A DNA stretch of 64,000 bases from Arcicella gelida (GTDB lineage Bacteria > Bacteroidota > Bacteroidia > Cytophagales > Spirosomataceae), in the NCBI RefSeq assembly GCF_034931025.1, contig NZ_JAYGIL010000006.1, forward strand, positions 154,284 to 218,283, given 5' to 3'. This document shows positions 50,937-60,197 of this stretch, piece after piece. The notes below the pieces were generated by a model. The model was not told the DNA's origin. It searched no databases and saw only the letters and a list, made by a program, of their open reading frames with translations. Within the stretch, counting starts at the first letter, position 1. Every line of letters starts with the position of its first letter. A program made the position numbers and the translations under genes.

Positions 50937-52184
50937 ATGCTTACTAAATCTGTACACATCGCTTTATGTATTGTTTTACTTATATCCATTTCATGTACTA
51001 CAAAGCTTGTTGAGGAAATTACTCCTACTCAGAATATCGCTGGAACATGGAAATTCCAAAGTGCTACTGGCACTGCAATTGTAGGTGGTACAACAATAGA
51101 TTTAACCGATGACTTATCAATCAGTGCAAATGGAGCTACCCAAAGTATTGGAAGAATAAGCACTTGGGTTTTTAGAGAAGGTGGCACAGGCACAATGGAT
51201 GGCGTAAATTTCACGTATGTAGTATCAGGAAAGTCCCTCATAATTAGCAAAAATACAGAAAAATACATGCAACTGAGTGTTACCTTAAAAGATGGAATAT
51301 TAGAAATTAGTGAAGATGAAAATGGTTTGAAAACAATCATTGATGAGTTTAATAAATTGCTTACAACTGATAAAATCACAAAATACTCCCGAACCTTACA
51401 ATACAAATCTTTGGAGGATATTCTGAGTACTAATGGTACTCCCGATTGTTTACTTAAAACCTTCACCAACATCAATGAATCTACCGTAAACGAATATACT
51501 CATACTTATAGCGATGAAAATACGCTTGCAGAATTAAACACTAAAACCTTACGATTATCAGACAGCACTGTTTTCAATGTAAAATATACTTATTTGGAAA
51601 ATAAGGCTAATCTTGGCTCTGACACAAAGCCTTATGTAACTATTCTTAGAAATAGCCAGAATTATTCTAAAGTATATTGTGATAAAAATGGACGAGTAAA
51701 TAAACGAGAATATTACTATTCTGGACAAGATAATTTCCCTAGTGAGGTTGATAACGAGACTTATGACACTAATGGAAATAACACAAAAACCACTACTTTT
51801 TTCTATGATGCTACTAATGGAGAGAAATTTGAGAGTCGTTTTATCATTTATGAAGCTGAATACCTCAATGGAAATTATATTAAACTCTTTTATACCGATG
51901 AAAAAACAAGTAGATATTTAATCAATGAATTTACAACTTGGACATTCAATACAATCAAAACGAAAGTCGTCTATCCATTTAATTATGGTAACCTTAGCTT
52001 TGGGGTAAATAATAAAAATCATCGCACAAAAATGATTTATTATGACAAATCTGGTGCAATAAGCTATCAATCGGCAATGGTATATAATTTTGATAGCAAA
52101 GGCTATATTTTATCTAGCGAAGAGACCTTTACAGGAACTAGCGTAAAAAGAAGAAACATTGATTATGTTTATCAATGCAAATAA
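50937..52184 (+). CDS. Lipoprotein with lipocalin-like N-terminal domain
   Basis: A 415-residue protein with signal peptide and lipobox (LLISISCTT, Cys about 20). IAGTWKFQSATGTAIVGG begins a lipocalin-like domain seen in many Bacteroidota lipoproteins. The C-terminal 230 residues repeat Y-x-N/D-rich strands (YDTNGNNTKTTTFFYD, YDKSGAISYQS) like YD-type repeats. It is the first core-type gene right of the island. Function is unknown. Confidence 0.7.
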   Translation: MLTKSVHIALCIVLLISISCTTKLVEEITPTQNIAGTWKFQSATGTAIVGGTTIDLTDDLSISANGATQSIGRISTWVFREGGTGTMDGVNFTYVVSGKSLIISKNTEKYMQLSVTLKDGILEISEDENGLKTIIDEFNKLLTTDKITKYSRTLQYKSLEDILSTNGTPDCLLKTFTNINESTVNEYTHTYSDENTLAELNTKTLRLSDSTVFNVKYTYLENKANLGSDTKPYVTILRNSQNYSKVYCDKNGRVNKREYYYSGQDNFPSEVDNETYDTNGNNTKTTTFFYDATNGEKFESRFIIYEAEYLNGNYIKLFYTDEKTSRYLINEFTTWTFNTIKTKVVYPFNYGNLSFGVNNKNHRTKMIYYDKSGAISYQSAMVYNFDSKGYILSSEETFTGTSVKRRNIDYVYQCK

Positions 52185-52226
52185 TCATAAAAGTTATAGC
52201 CTTGTTAATTACAATAACAAGGCTAT

Positions 52227-53006
52227 TTATTTCCAAATATCATAAGCAAACCTTGCAATTACGCCTGTAACAACAATTAAGAAAAAGATTCTTACAAAAG
52301 AGCTACCTTTTAATAAAGCTAATTTCGTACCTATTACTGAACCTATAATATTAGCGATACCTAAAGGAATGGCTACTTCAAAAAGTACATCGCCTGAAGA
52401 CATAAAGAAAATGATAGCTGGAATATTAGAAGCACAATTCAGTATTTTGGCATAAGCTGAGGCATGAAGAAAATCTAAACCAAAAATTGACACAAAGGCA
52501 AAGATTAAAAAACTACCCATTCCTGGCCCAAAAAATCCATCGTAAAAACCCAAAATAGCACCAGTCAACAATCCGCCAATTAAAAACTTTTTACCCACGT
52601 ATTTTGGTTTATGATTAGTCCCTAAATCTTTCTTCAAAAAGGTATAAATTAACACCAAGACTAATAATATTAGAATAATGGGTTTTAATACATTTTTGTC
52701 TAAAGAAGTAACCAACCTTGCTCCCATCAAAGCAAATAAACCTGTAGCCAAAATAGAAGGAACTATCACTTTCCAATCTACCTTTACTTGTCTAATATAC
52801 TGCGAAGCAGCCACCAAAGTCCCAGACACAGAGGCTAATTTATGCGTACCAATGATAGTAGGAATAGCATATTGTGGAAGAAAAATCAACAAAGCAGGCA
52901 ATTGTATCAAACCTCCACCACCAACGATGGCATCAATAAAACCCGCTAAAAAAGCAAAACAAGAAAGTAATAATAAAGTTTGAAGGGTAATATCGTGTAT
53001 GGGCAT
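52227..53006 (-). CDS. TSUP-family (TauE/SafE) transporter
   Basis: A 259-residue protein with eight hydrophobic segments. The two signature glycine-rich elements FLAGFIDAIVGGGGLIQLPAL (quoted as FIDAIVGGGGLIQLP) and GFYDGFFGPGMGSFL are diagnostic for the TauE/SafE family. Members export sulfite or sulfonate-related anions; the substrate here is unknown. Confidence 0.93.
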   Translation of the reverse strand: MPIHDITLQTLLLLSCFAFLAGFIDAIVGGGGLIQLPALLIFLPQYAIPTIIGTHKLASVSGTLVAASQYIRQVKVDWKVIVPSILATGLFALMGARLVTSLDKNVLKPIILILLVLVLIYTFLKKDLGTNHKPKYVGKKFLIGGLLTGAILGFYDGFFGPGMGSFLIFAFVSIFGLDFLHASAYAKILNCASNIPAIIFFMSSGDVLFEVAIPLGIANIIGSVIGTKLALLKGSSFVRIFFLIVVTGVIARFAYDIWK

Positions 53007-53048
53007 TTATTTTTGGGTTGTTTCATATTGTTGCCAGACAAATCAGTG

Positions 53049-53654
53049 TTAAGTATCTCTGTTACGAATGTCTTCAATATGGTCTATTAAATCATATCCT
53101 AATTTAGGAATATATTCTCCAAGTATTGTATTTAGCTTTTCAATATCTTCTGGTTCAGCATTGGTCAATTCAGGATAATTATCAATCAAATGTGCGAGTA
53201 TTATTTGCTCCAAAGTATCTAAAAACTTGCTCTTATTAATAGCGTTTTTAGGAATTAACCCTTCAAATTTACTAAAGAACGCCTTAAAATTAGCTTTTTC
53301 TTCTTCTGTCTCAGGAGTATTTCTTAGGTTGGTTTGTCTTGCTATTTCAACTTCTACATTTTGATTCTTTTCTATATATGAAACAACATATTGCTGGAAG
53401 TCAAATTCTTCTTCCTCTAAAATAGCAAGAACCTCATCCTCTTTAGGGCCATATCCACCTAAAGATTTCCTAATTTGTTGGATGTATTTTCCTTGAGCAG
53501 GGTACTCTTTTTTCAAAAAAGGGACAAGCCTATTAAAGAATACACAAAAACGTCCTGATTTTCCCTCTTGATGAGCTGTAATTTCAAACGAAACAAGGTT
53601 ATCTCCGAATAGATTCTCAACGGTAATTTCGAAATTTGTGTAGGTAATTTTCAT
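53049..53654 (-). CDS. Hypothetical protein
   Basis: A 201-residue acidic protein. The start (KITYTNFEITVENLFG) is beta-rich and the rest helical and charged. No signal peptide and no recognised family. It stands alone upstream of the TSUP gene with a 42-base gap, so the two may be cotranscribed. Confidence 0.6.
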   Translation of the reverse strand: MKITYTNFEITVENLFGDNLVSFEITAHQEGKSGRFCVFFNRLVPFLKKEYPAQGKYIQQIRKSLGGYGPKEDEVLAILEEEEFDFQQYVVSYIEKNQNVEVEIARQTNLRNTPETEEEKANFKAFFSKFEGLIPKNAINKSKFLDTLEQIILAHLIDNYPELTNAEPEDIEKLNTILGEYIPKLGYDLIDHIEDIRNRDT

Positions 53655-53904
53655 ATTTGTAAAATGTTTAAATATGTATTAAAGTATCTTGAAGATTGGT
53701 AAAACAATTAATGTGATTTTAAGTAGGCCTTTTACTCTTTTAAGTAGATTAGACAATACATAAATTTAAAAATAAATTCCTTATCTACACAAGTTAAATA
53801 TCAAAAATAGCATTTAGCTTAGCAAACAAGAATCCTCCATTCTATTCCTCCCATTCTACCTCACCTTAAAATTTCCTATCAATTTTTCTAAAAAACTACT
53901 AATG

Positions 53905-54140
53905 CTCTATAAGACCCCTCAGAGTGAACTCTAATGCACTCGGAGTGCTATACAAGACCACTCTAAGTGAACTCTAATGCACTCAAAGTGCTATACAAGA
54001 CCGCTTCGAGTGAACTTTAATGCACTCAAAATGCTATATAAGACCACTCTAAGTGAACTCTAATACACTCAAAGTGCTATACAAGACCACTCTAAGTGAA
54101 CTCTAATGCACTCAAAGTGCTATACAAGACCACTCTAAGT
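53905..54140. repeat. 43-bp tandem repeat array
   Basis: Five full units with an exact 43-bp period start at 53926, 53969, 54012, 54055 and 54098, with a partial unit before and after. Each unit contains two short hairpins, cactctaagtg and gcactcaaagtgc. The array fills much of the 53,655-54,208 gap between the convergently spaced hypothetical gene and porV. No spacers, so not CRISPR. Confidence 0.9.
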
Positions 54141-54208
54141 GAACTCTTGTACACTTATGTGGACTAACGTGGAAGAATCTTAGATATGGGACTAACTTAG
54201 AATACAAA

Positions 54209-55309
54209 TTACTTCTTCCTTGAAAAGTTAAAACCTACTGAAAGGAATAGTTGGTCACCAATTGAGCTGTCGTTATTATTCTTTGAAAAAGCAAGGTCTA
54301 GGTTTACTAATTTCTTAATTACAACGCCAGCACCAAAAGTTGTAAAGCTGCGGTTGCCTTTTTCTTTGGATTCTAAAAATTTACCCATCCTCAAAAATAA
54401 AAAATCATTGTAAGTGTACTGCAAACCCAATGACCAAGTGATTTCTTTTAGCTCTTCGCTGAGTCCGCCAGGGGCATCTGAAAACGAAGCGACCATTCCA
54501 GATAAGGCCGAATCGTTGTAATGATTTCCAGTAGGTGTAGGAACCAACAGTTTATTGGCATCTACTGTAAAGCCGATTTTATTTTTAACATCCAACTTAT
54601 AACTTGGTGCTATGCCTAATTTTAGGTTAGTCGGCAAAAAAGCCTCCTGTTTATTATAAAGATTAACTTTCCCGCCAATATTGGCAATATTAACACCGTA
54701 ATTGAATGAGAACTTTTTAAAGGCATCTGTATCAACATGTGCTAAACTGAGGTCAAAAGCAATATTATTCTTGGAAGGTATCTCAACATTAATAGATGGT
54801 AACAAATTGGTTCCATTTTCATGCATATACTTCACACCCACCGCCATTGATACTTTGTTTGATAAATGTCTAGTATAATTCACTCCCCATCCCCAACTTT
54901 TAGATGAAAAATCTGTCGAAACTCCTGTATTAGTCACATAGCTAAAAGTGCCATTTTGGAAAAGAGTAATATTACTCGACAATACACTTTTTTCACTCAA
55001 CTGCCAATATCCGCCCCCTCGCAAGATATACATATCACTTACAAGTTTAGGTAGCCACTTCGACCCTGTTAAAAAAAAACCATTTCTATTGGGCGAATGT
55101 ACCAACATGGCAGGGTTGAGATAGATTGCTGTTTCGTCGGTAAAAAGAGCCATCCCTCCATAGCCCATTGAAACAGACATTGGGTCTATGTTGATCAGCA
55201 TAAATTGGTGTACAGCATCTGGTACAGAGGATCTTGTACTTTGCGTTTGTGCTTTTATTGATTGTGTGAAACCAGCAATAAGCGTAAAAAGTAATAATGT
55301 TTTTTTCAT
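54209..55309 (-). CDS. porV: PorV-like type IX secretion outer-membrane protein
   Basis: A 366-residue protein from the ATG at 55309 (MKKTLLLFTLIAGFTQ, signal peptide ending near KAQT); an earlier ATG at 55324 adds five residues. The barrel part has VSMGYGGMALFTDETAIYLNPAML near the N-terminus, the PorV/PorQ-family signature (parts quoted: MGYGGMALFTDETAIYLNPA). Strands alternate to a C-terminal GFNFSRKK. PorV takes part in type IX secretion by receiving cargo at the outer membrane. Other T9SS genes are not in the window. Confidence 0.8.
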   Translation of the reverse strand: MKKTLLLFTLIAGFTQSIKAQTQSTRSSVPDAVHQFMLINIDPMSVSMGYGGMALFTDETAIYLNPAMLVHSPNRNGFFLTGSKWLPKLVSDMYILRGGGYWQLSEKSVLSSNITLFQNGTFSYVTNTGVSTDFSSKSWGWGVNYTRHLSNKVSMAVGVKYMHENGTNLLPSINVEIPSKNNIAFDLSLAHVDTDAFKKFSFNYGVNIANIGGKVNLYNKQEAFLPTNLKLGIAPSYKLDVKNKIGFTVDANKLLVPTPTGNHYNDSALSGMVASFSDAPGGLSEELKEITWSLGLQYTYNDFLFLRMGKFLESKEKGNRSFTTFGAGVVIKKLVNLDLAFSKNNNDSSIGDQLFLSVGFNFSRKK

Positions 55310-55539
55310 GGTTAAATTTCTCACTCCTCCCTTATCAAGATAATGATTCTTCAGAGAAACACAATTTCGTCAACGGTCAGTTAGTAAGTTTTGTAGTGTT
55401 AATTAATTAGTGATAGACTTATTTGTTTTATTTTTTAAACTGTAAGGTCGTATAACACACAACCTTATAAAGAATAAACAATAGCACGACAAGTATAATA
55501 ATGGTAAGGACGAATGGTATTCGTACCTACCATCATTAT

Positions 55540-56580
55540 CTAAACCGCAGGTTCTTGTTGAGATAAACAGTGGAAACTTCCTTGTCCCCAAATAATATCT
55601 GAGGCATCCAAACCTATTACTGGACGGTCTTTGAAAAGTCCAGAAAGAATATCTAAAGCGATGTCATCATTCTTGCATTGATAGGTCGGAACAATCACCG
55701 AAGCGTTGGTAATCAAGAAATTAGCATAAGAACCCGGTGTTCTAAATTCATCAATCACTACTGCCGAAGGCATTGGCAACTCTACTACATTCAATTGCTT
55801 GCCATTTACTAAACGCATTTGTTTGAGTAGCTGTAGATTATCATTCAAAACTTCGTAGTTATCATCATTTTTATCATACTCTACTGCTGCCACTACGGTA
55901 TCAGCATTTACAAAACGAACAGTATCGTCCACATGACCATCTGTATCATCACCCACAATACCATCATTTACCCAAAGTACTTGCTCCTGTCCGTAATAAT
56001 CGTACAAGTATTGTTCTATTTGAGCTTGATTCAAATGTGGGTTTCTATTCGGATTCAATAAACACGAGCGACTAGTCAACACACTCCCAGCTCCGTTAAA
56101 TTCTACCGAACCACCTTCCATAATAATGCCGGGAGTAACTGTATTCAAACCACGATATTCAGCAATTTTAGTAGGCAAATTATTATCATCATCAAACGGA
56201 GGATATTTTCCACCCCAAGCGTTGTAACCCCAATTCACAATCATACGTTGTTTGGTTTCGGGATTAATCAAAAATGCTGGGCCGTGGTCTCTACACCAAG
56301 CATCATTTGTTGGGTTGATTAATATTTCAATTTGTTTTTCGTCAATACCATACTTGGGCAATTCGTTCAAAATAAATGACTGTAATTTTTCATCATTTAC
56401 ATTCAAACAAACCTTTTCTCCTTGAGAAATCGCTTTGATGAAATTGAAGTATTGTGGATACATTTTGGCTAATTTATCATCTTGCCAAGAGTGGTCGTTA
56501 TGTGGGAAAGTAAGCCAAGTTGCTACATGTGGATGCCATTCGGCAGGAAAAAAATATCCTTGAGATTTTGGAGTAAGCAT
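55540..56580 (-). CDS. aguA: Agmatine deiminase
   Basis: A 346-residue peptidyl-arginine-deiminase-type enzyme that converts agmatine to N-carbamoylputrescine and ammonia (polyamine route). Seen are PTNDAWCRDHGPAFL, IIMEGGSVEFNGAGSVLTS (EGG motif), DDTDGHVDDTVRF with the catalytic His/Asp, and the nucleophile Cys338 in GQGSFHCLSQQEP. Length is slightly below the usual 360. No carbamoylputrescine amidase is adjacent. Confidence 0.9.
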   Translation of the reverse strand: MLTPKSQGYFFPAEWHPHVATWLTFPHNDHSWQDDKLAKMYPQYFNFIKAISQGEKVCLNVNDEKLQSFILNELPKYGIDEKQIEILINPTNDAWCRDHGPAFLINPETKQRMIVNWGYNAWGGKYPPFDDDNNLPTKIAEYRGLNTVTPGIIMEGGSVEFNGAGSVLTSRSCLLNPNRNPHLNQAQIEQYLYDYYGQEQVLWVNDGIVGDDTDGHVDDTVRFVNADTVVAAVEYDKNDDNYEVLNDNLQLLKQMRLVNGKQLNVVELPMPSAVVIDEFRTPGSYANFLITNASVIVPTYQCKNDDIALDILSGLFKDRPVIGLDASDIIWGQGSFHCLSQQEPAV

Positions 56581-56733
56581 TTTTAATTGGTTTAAGGTGC
56601 AAAAATAAGGATTAATCTTTAAAGCTCTATAAGCAATAGGCTGTAAGCTTTCGACGATCAGATTTCGGATTTTTTCTTCGAGCTGTACGAAGGATTCAGT
56701 TGGGACTCAAAATATTTATTGAGCTAAAAATTT

Positions 56734-56800
56734 GTTGTAGCGGCAAACCCTTGCGGTTGCCGCAACTGAAACGGCAACCGCAAGGGTTTGCCGCTACAAC
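56734..56800. repeat. 29-bp perfect inverted repeat, GC-rich
   Basis: Arms of 29 identical complementary bases (starting gttgtagcggcaaaccc) around a nine-base loop caactgaaa. It is much richer in GC than the surroundings, with ttt on both flanks. It lies in the 56,581-56,887 gap together with tcgacgatcagatttcgg-type words. It could be a palindromic mobile unit or a strong terminator without T tract. Confidence 0.85.
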
Positions 56801-56887
56801 TTTAGTTTAAACTAATTTCAACCTTTTATTGGTTATTCCTTAATCTTTTATCTTGTGTCTTTCGTCTTAAAGTCCAAAATCCTAAAG

Positions 56888-57310
56888 TCACTCATCAAAA
56901 GTAATCCCCCTCCTATTTACCTTTTTAATCGAAGCGATTTTTTTACTTTTTAGTCTCTCCATCTTAGACGCAAATGTTGGCTCGCTGGCTTTTCGTTTTT
57001 TAGGAACAAAAAGTGCTTTCCTGAGCAAATCATAGAATTTCTTTATCACAACGGATTTGTTGCGTAATTGTGTCCGCTCTTCTTGTGAAACAAGGATTAG
57101 TTCACCTTCTGAATTAATCTGATTTTTTAGTTTTTCTTGTAGTGTATTTTTCTGAATTTCGTCTAATAAAACGGAATTACTTATATTGAAACGGAGTTCT
57201 ACTTTAGTGGAAACTTTATTAACATTCTGTCCGCCAGCACCGCCACTTCTTGAGGCTTGGAATTGGAATTCTGGACTGAAATCTTGTTTTAATAGTTCGG
57301 ATAGATTCAT
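56888..57310 (-). CDS. arfB: Alternative ribosome-rescue peptidyl-tRNA hydrolase ArfB
   Basis: A 140-residue release-factor-like protein. The catalytic GGQ is at 26-28 in RSGGAGGQNVNKVSTKVELRF, quoted as GGAGGQNVNKVST. The basic tail (SKMERLKSKKIASIKKVNRR) is the segment that enters the mRNA channel. It frees stalled ribosomes by hydrolysing peptidyl-tRNA. Size is typical. Confidence 0.92.
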   Translation of the reverse strand: MNLSELLKQDFSPEFQFQASRSGGAGGQNVNKVSTKVELRFNISNSVLLDEIQKNTLQEKLKNQINSEGELILVSQEERTQLRNKSVVIKKFYDLLRKALFVPKKRKASEPTFASKMERLKSKKIASIKKVNRRGITFDE

Positions 57311-57545
57311 TGCTTTAATTGTGAATGAGTGAGTTGTGAATTAGTGATTTATAGACTATAAGACTAAAGGACAAAAGAAGCAGGATTTTGTAAATTTTAT
57401 TTATTTTTTAATTTCATTGATATTTACTTCCATTCATGCGATAAGTAAACATCATTTTAAAAAAATTGATTTCCAACATCTGATTGCAGAAACCTGATAG
57501 CCGACGACCGAAAGCTGACAGCTCAAGGCTAGAAGCTCATAGCTA
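57311..57545. repeat. Word-like repeats upstream of dinB
   Basis: gtgaatgagtgagttgtgaattagtg near 57320 and gaccgaaagctgacagctcaaggctagaagctcatag near 57508, cited as words, with plain AT-rich DNA between them. No ORF. Confidence 0.45.
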
Positions 57546-57548
57546 AAT

Positions 57549-58628
57549 ATGCCCGAAACAAACATACGAAAAATAATTCATATTGATATGGATGCCTTTT
57601 TTGCTTCGGTGGAGCAGAGAGATAACCCTGCTTTGCGTGGAAAACCTGTGGCTGTGGGTGGTTCTCGTGAACGTGGAGTTGTTGCCGCAGCCAGTTATGA
57701 AGCTCGTAAGTTTGGAGTACGTTCGGCGATGTCTTCTATGGTGGCGGCACGTAAATGTCCGAATTTAATTTTCGTAAAACCTCGCTTCGAAAGCTATAAA
57801 ACAGCTTCAAAACAAATCAGAGAAATTTTTGCAGAATATACTCATCTGATTGAACCCCTTTCTTTAGACGAAGCCTATCTGGATGTCACCGAAAACCTAA
57901 AAGGTATGGCTTCTGCCACGGCAATTGCCAAAGAAATCAAAGAGAAAATCAAGGAAAGAACACAACTGACAGCCTCTGCTGGAGTTTCTTACAATAAATT
58001 CTTGGCAAAACTGGCATCAGATTATAAAAAACCTGACGGACTTTTTGTGATAAAGCCCAATCAAGGCGAAAAGTTTGTGGAAGATTTAGAAGTATATCGT
58101 TTTCATGGAATCGGAAAAGTAACCGCCGAGAAAATGAACAAAATGAATATTTTCACGGGTTTGGATTTACGCCAATATGATGAAAATTTCTTGACCAAAC
58201 ATTTCGGTAAAGCAGGGAAATATTATTATAACATTGCCAGAGCGATTGATTACAGACCTGTGAATACCGAAAGAATCCGTAAATCTGTGGGTTCTGAAAA
58301 TACCTTTTGGCGAGATTTAGAAACCAACGTAGAACTGGAAGCAGGCTTGAAACCTATTATCGAAGACGTTTGGAAGTACTGTGAACGTACACAAGTATAT
58401 GGTAGAACGGTTCATTTAAAAGTAAAATTCAAAGACTTTCAAATCATTACCAGAAGTAGAACGACACTCTCTCCTATTGTTGACAGTACTTTTTTTGAGA
58501 AAATTTCTTATGATTTGTTGGAACAATTATACCCAATTCCGAAGGGCGTTCGCCTTCTGGGAATTTCACTTTCAAACTTAGAATTGGGCGACGATATGGT
58601 CGGAAAACAATTGAGTTTAGAGTTTTAG
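57549..58628 (+). CDS. dinB: DNA polymerase IV (Y family)
   Basis: A 359-residue translesion polymerase. Catalytic acidic residues are in HIDMDAFFASVEQ (D13) and PLSLDEAYLDVT (D107, E108). SAGVSYNKFLAKLASDYKKPDG and FHGIGKVTAEKM are the usual thumb-region motifs (quoted as GVSYNKFLAKLASDYKKP). A little-finger domain follows from about 240. No LexA-type operator is evident upstream. Confidence 0.95.
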   Translation: MPETNIRKIIHIDMDAFFASVEQRDNPALRGKPVAVGGSRERGVVAAASYEARKFGVRSAMSSMVAARKCPNLIFVKPRFESYKTASKQIREIFAEYTHLIEPLSLDEAYLDVTENLKGMASATAIAKEIKEKIKERTQLTASAGVSYNKFLAKLASDYKKPDGLFVIKPNQGEKFVEDLEVYRFHGIGKVTAEKMNKMNIFTGLDLRQYDENFLTKHFGKAGKYYYNIARAIDYRPVNTERIRKSVGSENTFWRDLETNVELEAGLKPIIEDVWKYCERTQVYGRTVHLKVKFKDFQIITRSRTTLSPIVDSTFFEKISYDLLEQLYPIPKGVRLLGISLSNLELGDDMVGKQLSLEF

Positions 58629-58875
58629 GGAAGTGAATTGCATTTACATCAGCAAAACCTCTTCCAAACACACCCATTCCACATTTAACACGCATTTTAA
58701 TCTAAGAAATTTTCAATTTTTGTTTGAAAATTTCACAAAATCTATATATTTGTGATAAAATAGTATAGCTTATTTAAATACTTTTATCCAATATCCTCAT
58801 TTATAAAATTAGCGTAAATCCTTACTTAATATAAATCTAAAATAGTCATAAAATAACGGTAAAAGTATTAAAATT

Positions 58876-59136
58876 ATGCACGCAACTTACAACATCAAAC
58901 CTACAGAAATTAATGATAGTTTATTGAAAACTATTAAAGACCTCTTTAAAAACGAAGAGCAACTAACGATTACAGTTACTTCTGAAAAGAGACCTAAACC
59001 AACTGAAAACCATCAAGATGAAGCAGAAAAGGCTTACTTTAGTTCGTTCGGTAGTTGGGAGGACGAAGTAAATACCGAATACCTCATAAAAAAAATATAC
59101 TCTGCCCGAAAAAGCAGGCCACGTGATATTGATTAG
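58876..59136 (+). CDS. Antitoxin-like small protein
   Basis: An 86-residue protein. The N-terminus (YNIKPTEINDSLLKTIKDLF) resembles small Bacteroidota antitoxins of toxin-antitoxin pairs, with a hydrophilic, degradable-looking C-terminal half. No toxin gene follows within 150 bases; a terminator closes it. An orphan antitoxin or unrelated small protein. Confidence 0.55.
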   Translation: MHATYNIKPTEINDSLLKTIKDLFKNEEQLTITVTSEKRPKPTENHQDEAEKAYFSSFGSWEDEVNTEYLIKKIYSARKSRPRDID

Positions 59137-59186
59137 CAATTCAGTCACGTATATTACTCTTCGTAAAATATTACAACTCTTTCCTC

Positions 59187-59220
59187 AAAGTTGCTCGTGT
59201 TAGGCATGGGCAACTTTTTT
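59187..59220 (+). terminator. Intrinsic terminator
   Basis: Arms aaagttgc and gcaacttt with a loop of about 15 bases and T tail, 50 bases after the 86-residue gene. Confidence 0.8.
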
Positions 59221-59305
59221 GATAATTATAACCCTGAATAAAGAGATACATCAATGAAATATCTTCTAAATTCCATCATACTTAACCATGATAAGACCCT
59301 ATTAT

Positions 59306-59914
59306 TTATCGTGAATATTTAGCCATCCATACGGTAGCATAGCCACAGTCTGAGTCTTTAATCACATGTTTCAATACCTTAAAATGATGTTTTTCTAACA
59401 AGCTATGGTATTCGTCGGTATCTAAAGAGGCATGAAATAGGTTTTCTCCACCACACATTCCCCAAGCTTCACCGTTTTCGATACCAGAAGTAAACAGTAA
59501 AATACCATTAGGGTTTAGGTGTTTTTCAAAAAGCGTAAACATCAATGGTTGGTCGGCGACCGGAAGATGGAAAAAGCTATGCCATGCAATGATGGCATCG
59601 AATTGTCTGTTTATGTCCAAATAACGCATATCTTGTAAAATAAACGTTGTTGTTGGGAAGTTGTCTTTGGCAATATCAAGTATCTTACTACTGGCATCTA
59701 CGCCAGTAACCTGTACGTTTTGATTAACTAAGTAGGCTAATATTGGTTTTCCAGTACCACAGCCAACATCTAAAACAGTACCTTCAGCAGGTAATTGAGC
59801 TATTAAATCGTCTAGGTATTTTTTCTCCATTAATACCTCATCCCTATTTTCTGAAAACCAAGTAGCTATCTTGTTATAAACCTCGTAAACATTTTTTGTT
59901 TCCCTTTTTTCCAT
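59306..59914 (-). CDS. Class I SAM-dependent methyltransferase
   Basis: A 202-residue protein from the ATG at 59914 (MEKRETKNVYEVYNKIATWF). The AdoMet motif VLDVGCGTGKP is at about 46-56, followed by VTGVDAS and the QFDAIIAWHSFFHL post-motif. The frame opens 66 codons earlier at 60112, but that extension looks unlike a methyltransferase N-terminus. The substrate is unknown. Confidence 0.8.
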   Translation of the reverse strand: MEKRETKNVYEVYNKIATWFSENRDEVLMEKKYLDDLIAQLPAEGTVLDVGCGTGKPILAYLVNQNVQVTGVDASSKILDIAKDNFPTTTFILQDMRYLDINRQFDAIIAWHSFFHLPVADQPLMFTLFEKHLNPNGILLFTSGIENGEAWGMCGGENLFHASLDTDEYHSLLEKHHFKVLKHVIKDSDCGYATVWMAKYSR

Positions 59915-60119
59915 AGAGCATCTTTTTAATGATTGACCAAGCATTACTAATGCAAGATAGCATAAAGCATTAAAAAACTTGGGGTTGGTATTTACAGCAC
60001 TTCTTGGCATCAGTTCACCAACAAGATGAATATCAGCGCAATTTAGCTGTTCAGACACAGACCTATTAAAAAACACTAGACAAAGCTGGGCTAGAAGTAA
60101 AATATAATCCACAAAACAA

Positions 60120-60160
60120 AAAAACGTCAGCCTATCATATTAAGATAAACTGACGTTTTT
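60120..60160. terminator. Intrinsic terminator downstream of the PDH E1 beta gene
   Basis: Perfect 11-bp arms aaaaacgtcag and ctgacgttttt around a 19-base loop. Confidence 0.85.
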
Positions 60161-60197
60161 ATATAAAAGAGATTTACTCTTGAGAATCAAGAACAAA

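Noticed and set aside
53905..54140. CRISPR array in the 43-bp repeats
   Set aside because: Units are contiguous without unique spacers, and no cas gene is nearby.
55403..55591. 62-residue ORF overlapping the agmatine deiminase 3' end
   Set aside because: It overlaps a certain gene in another frame by about 50 bases and has no coding character.
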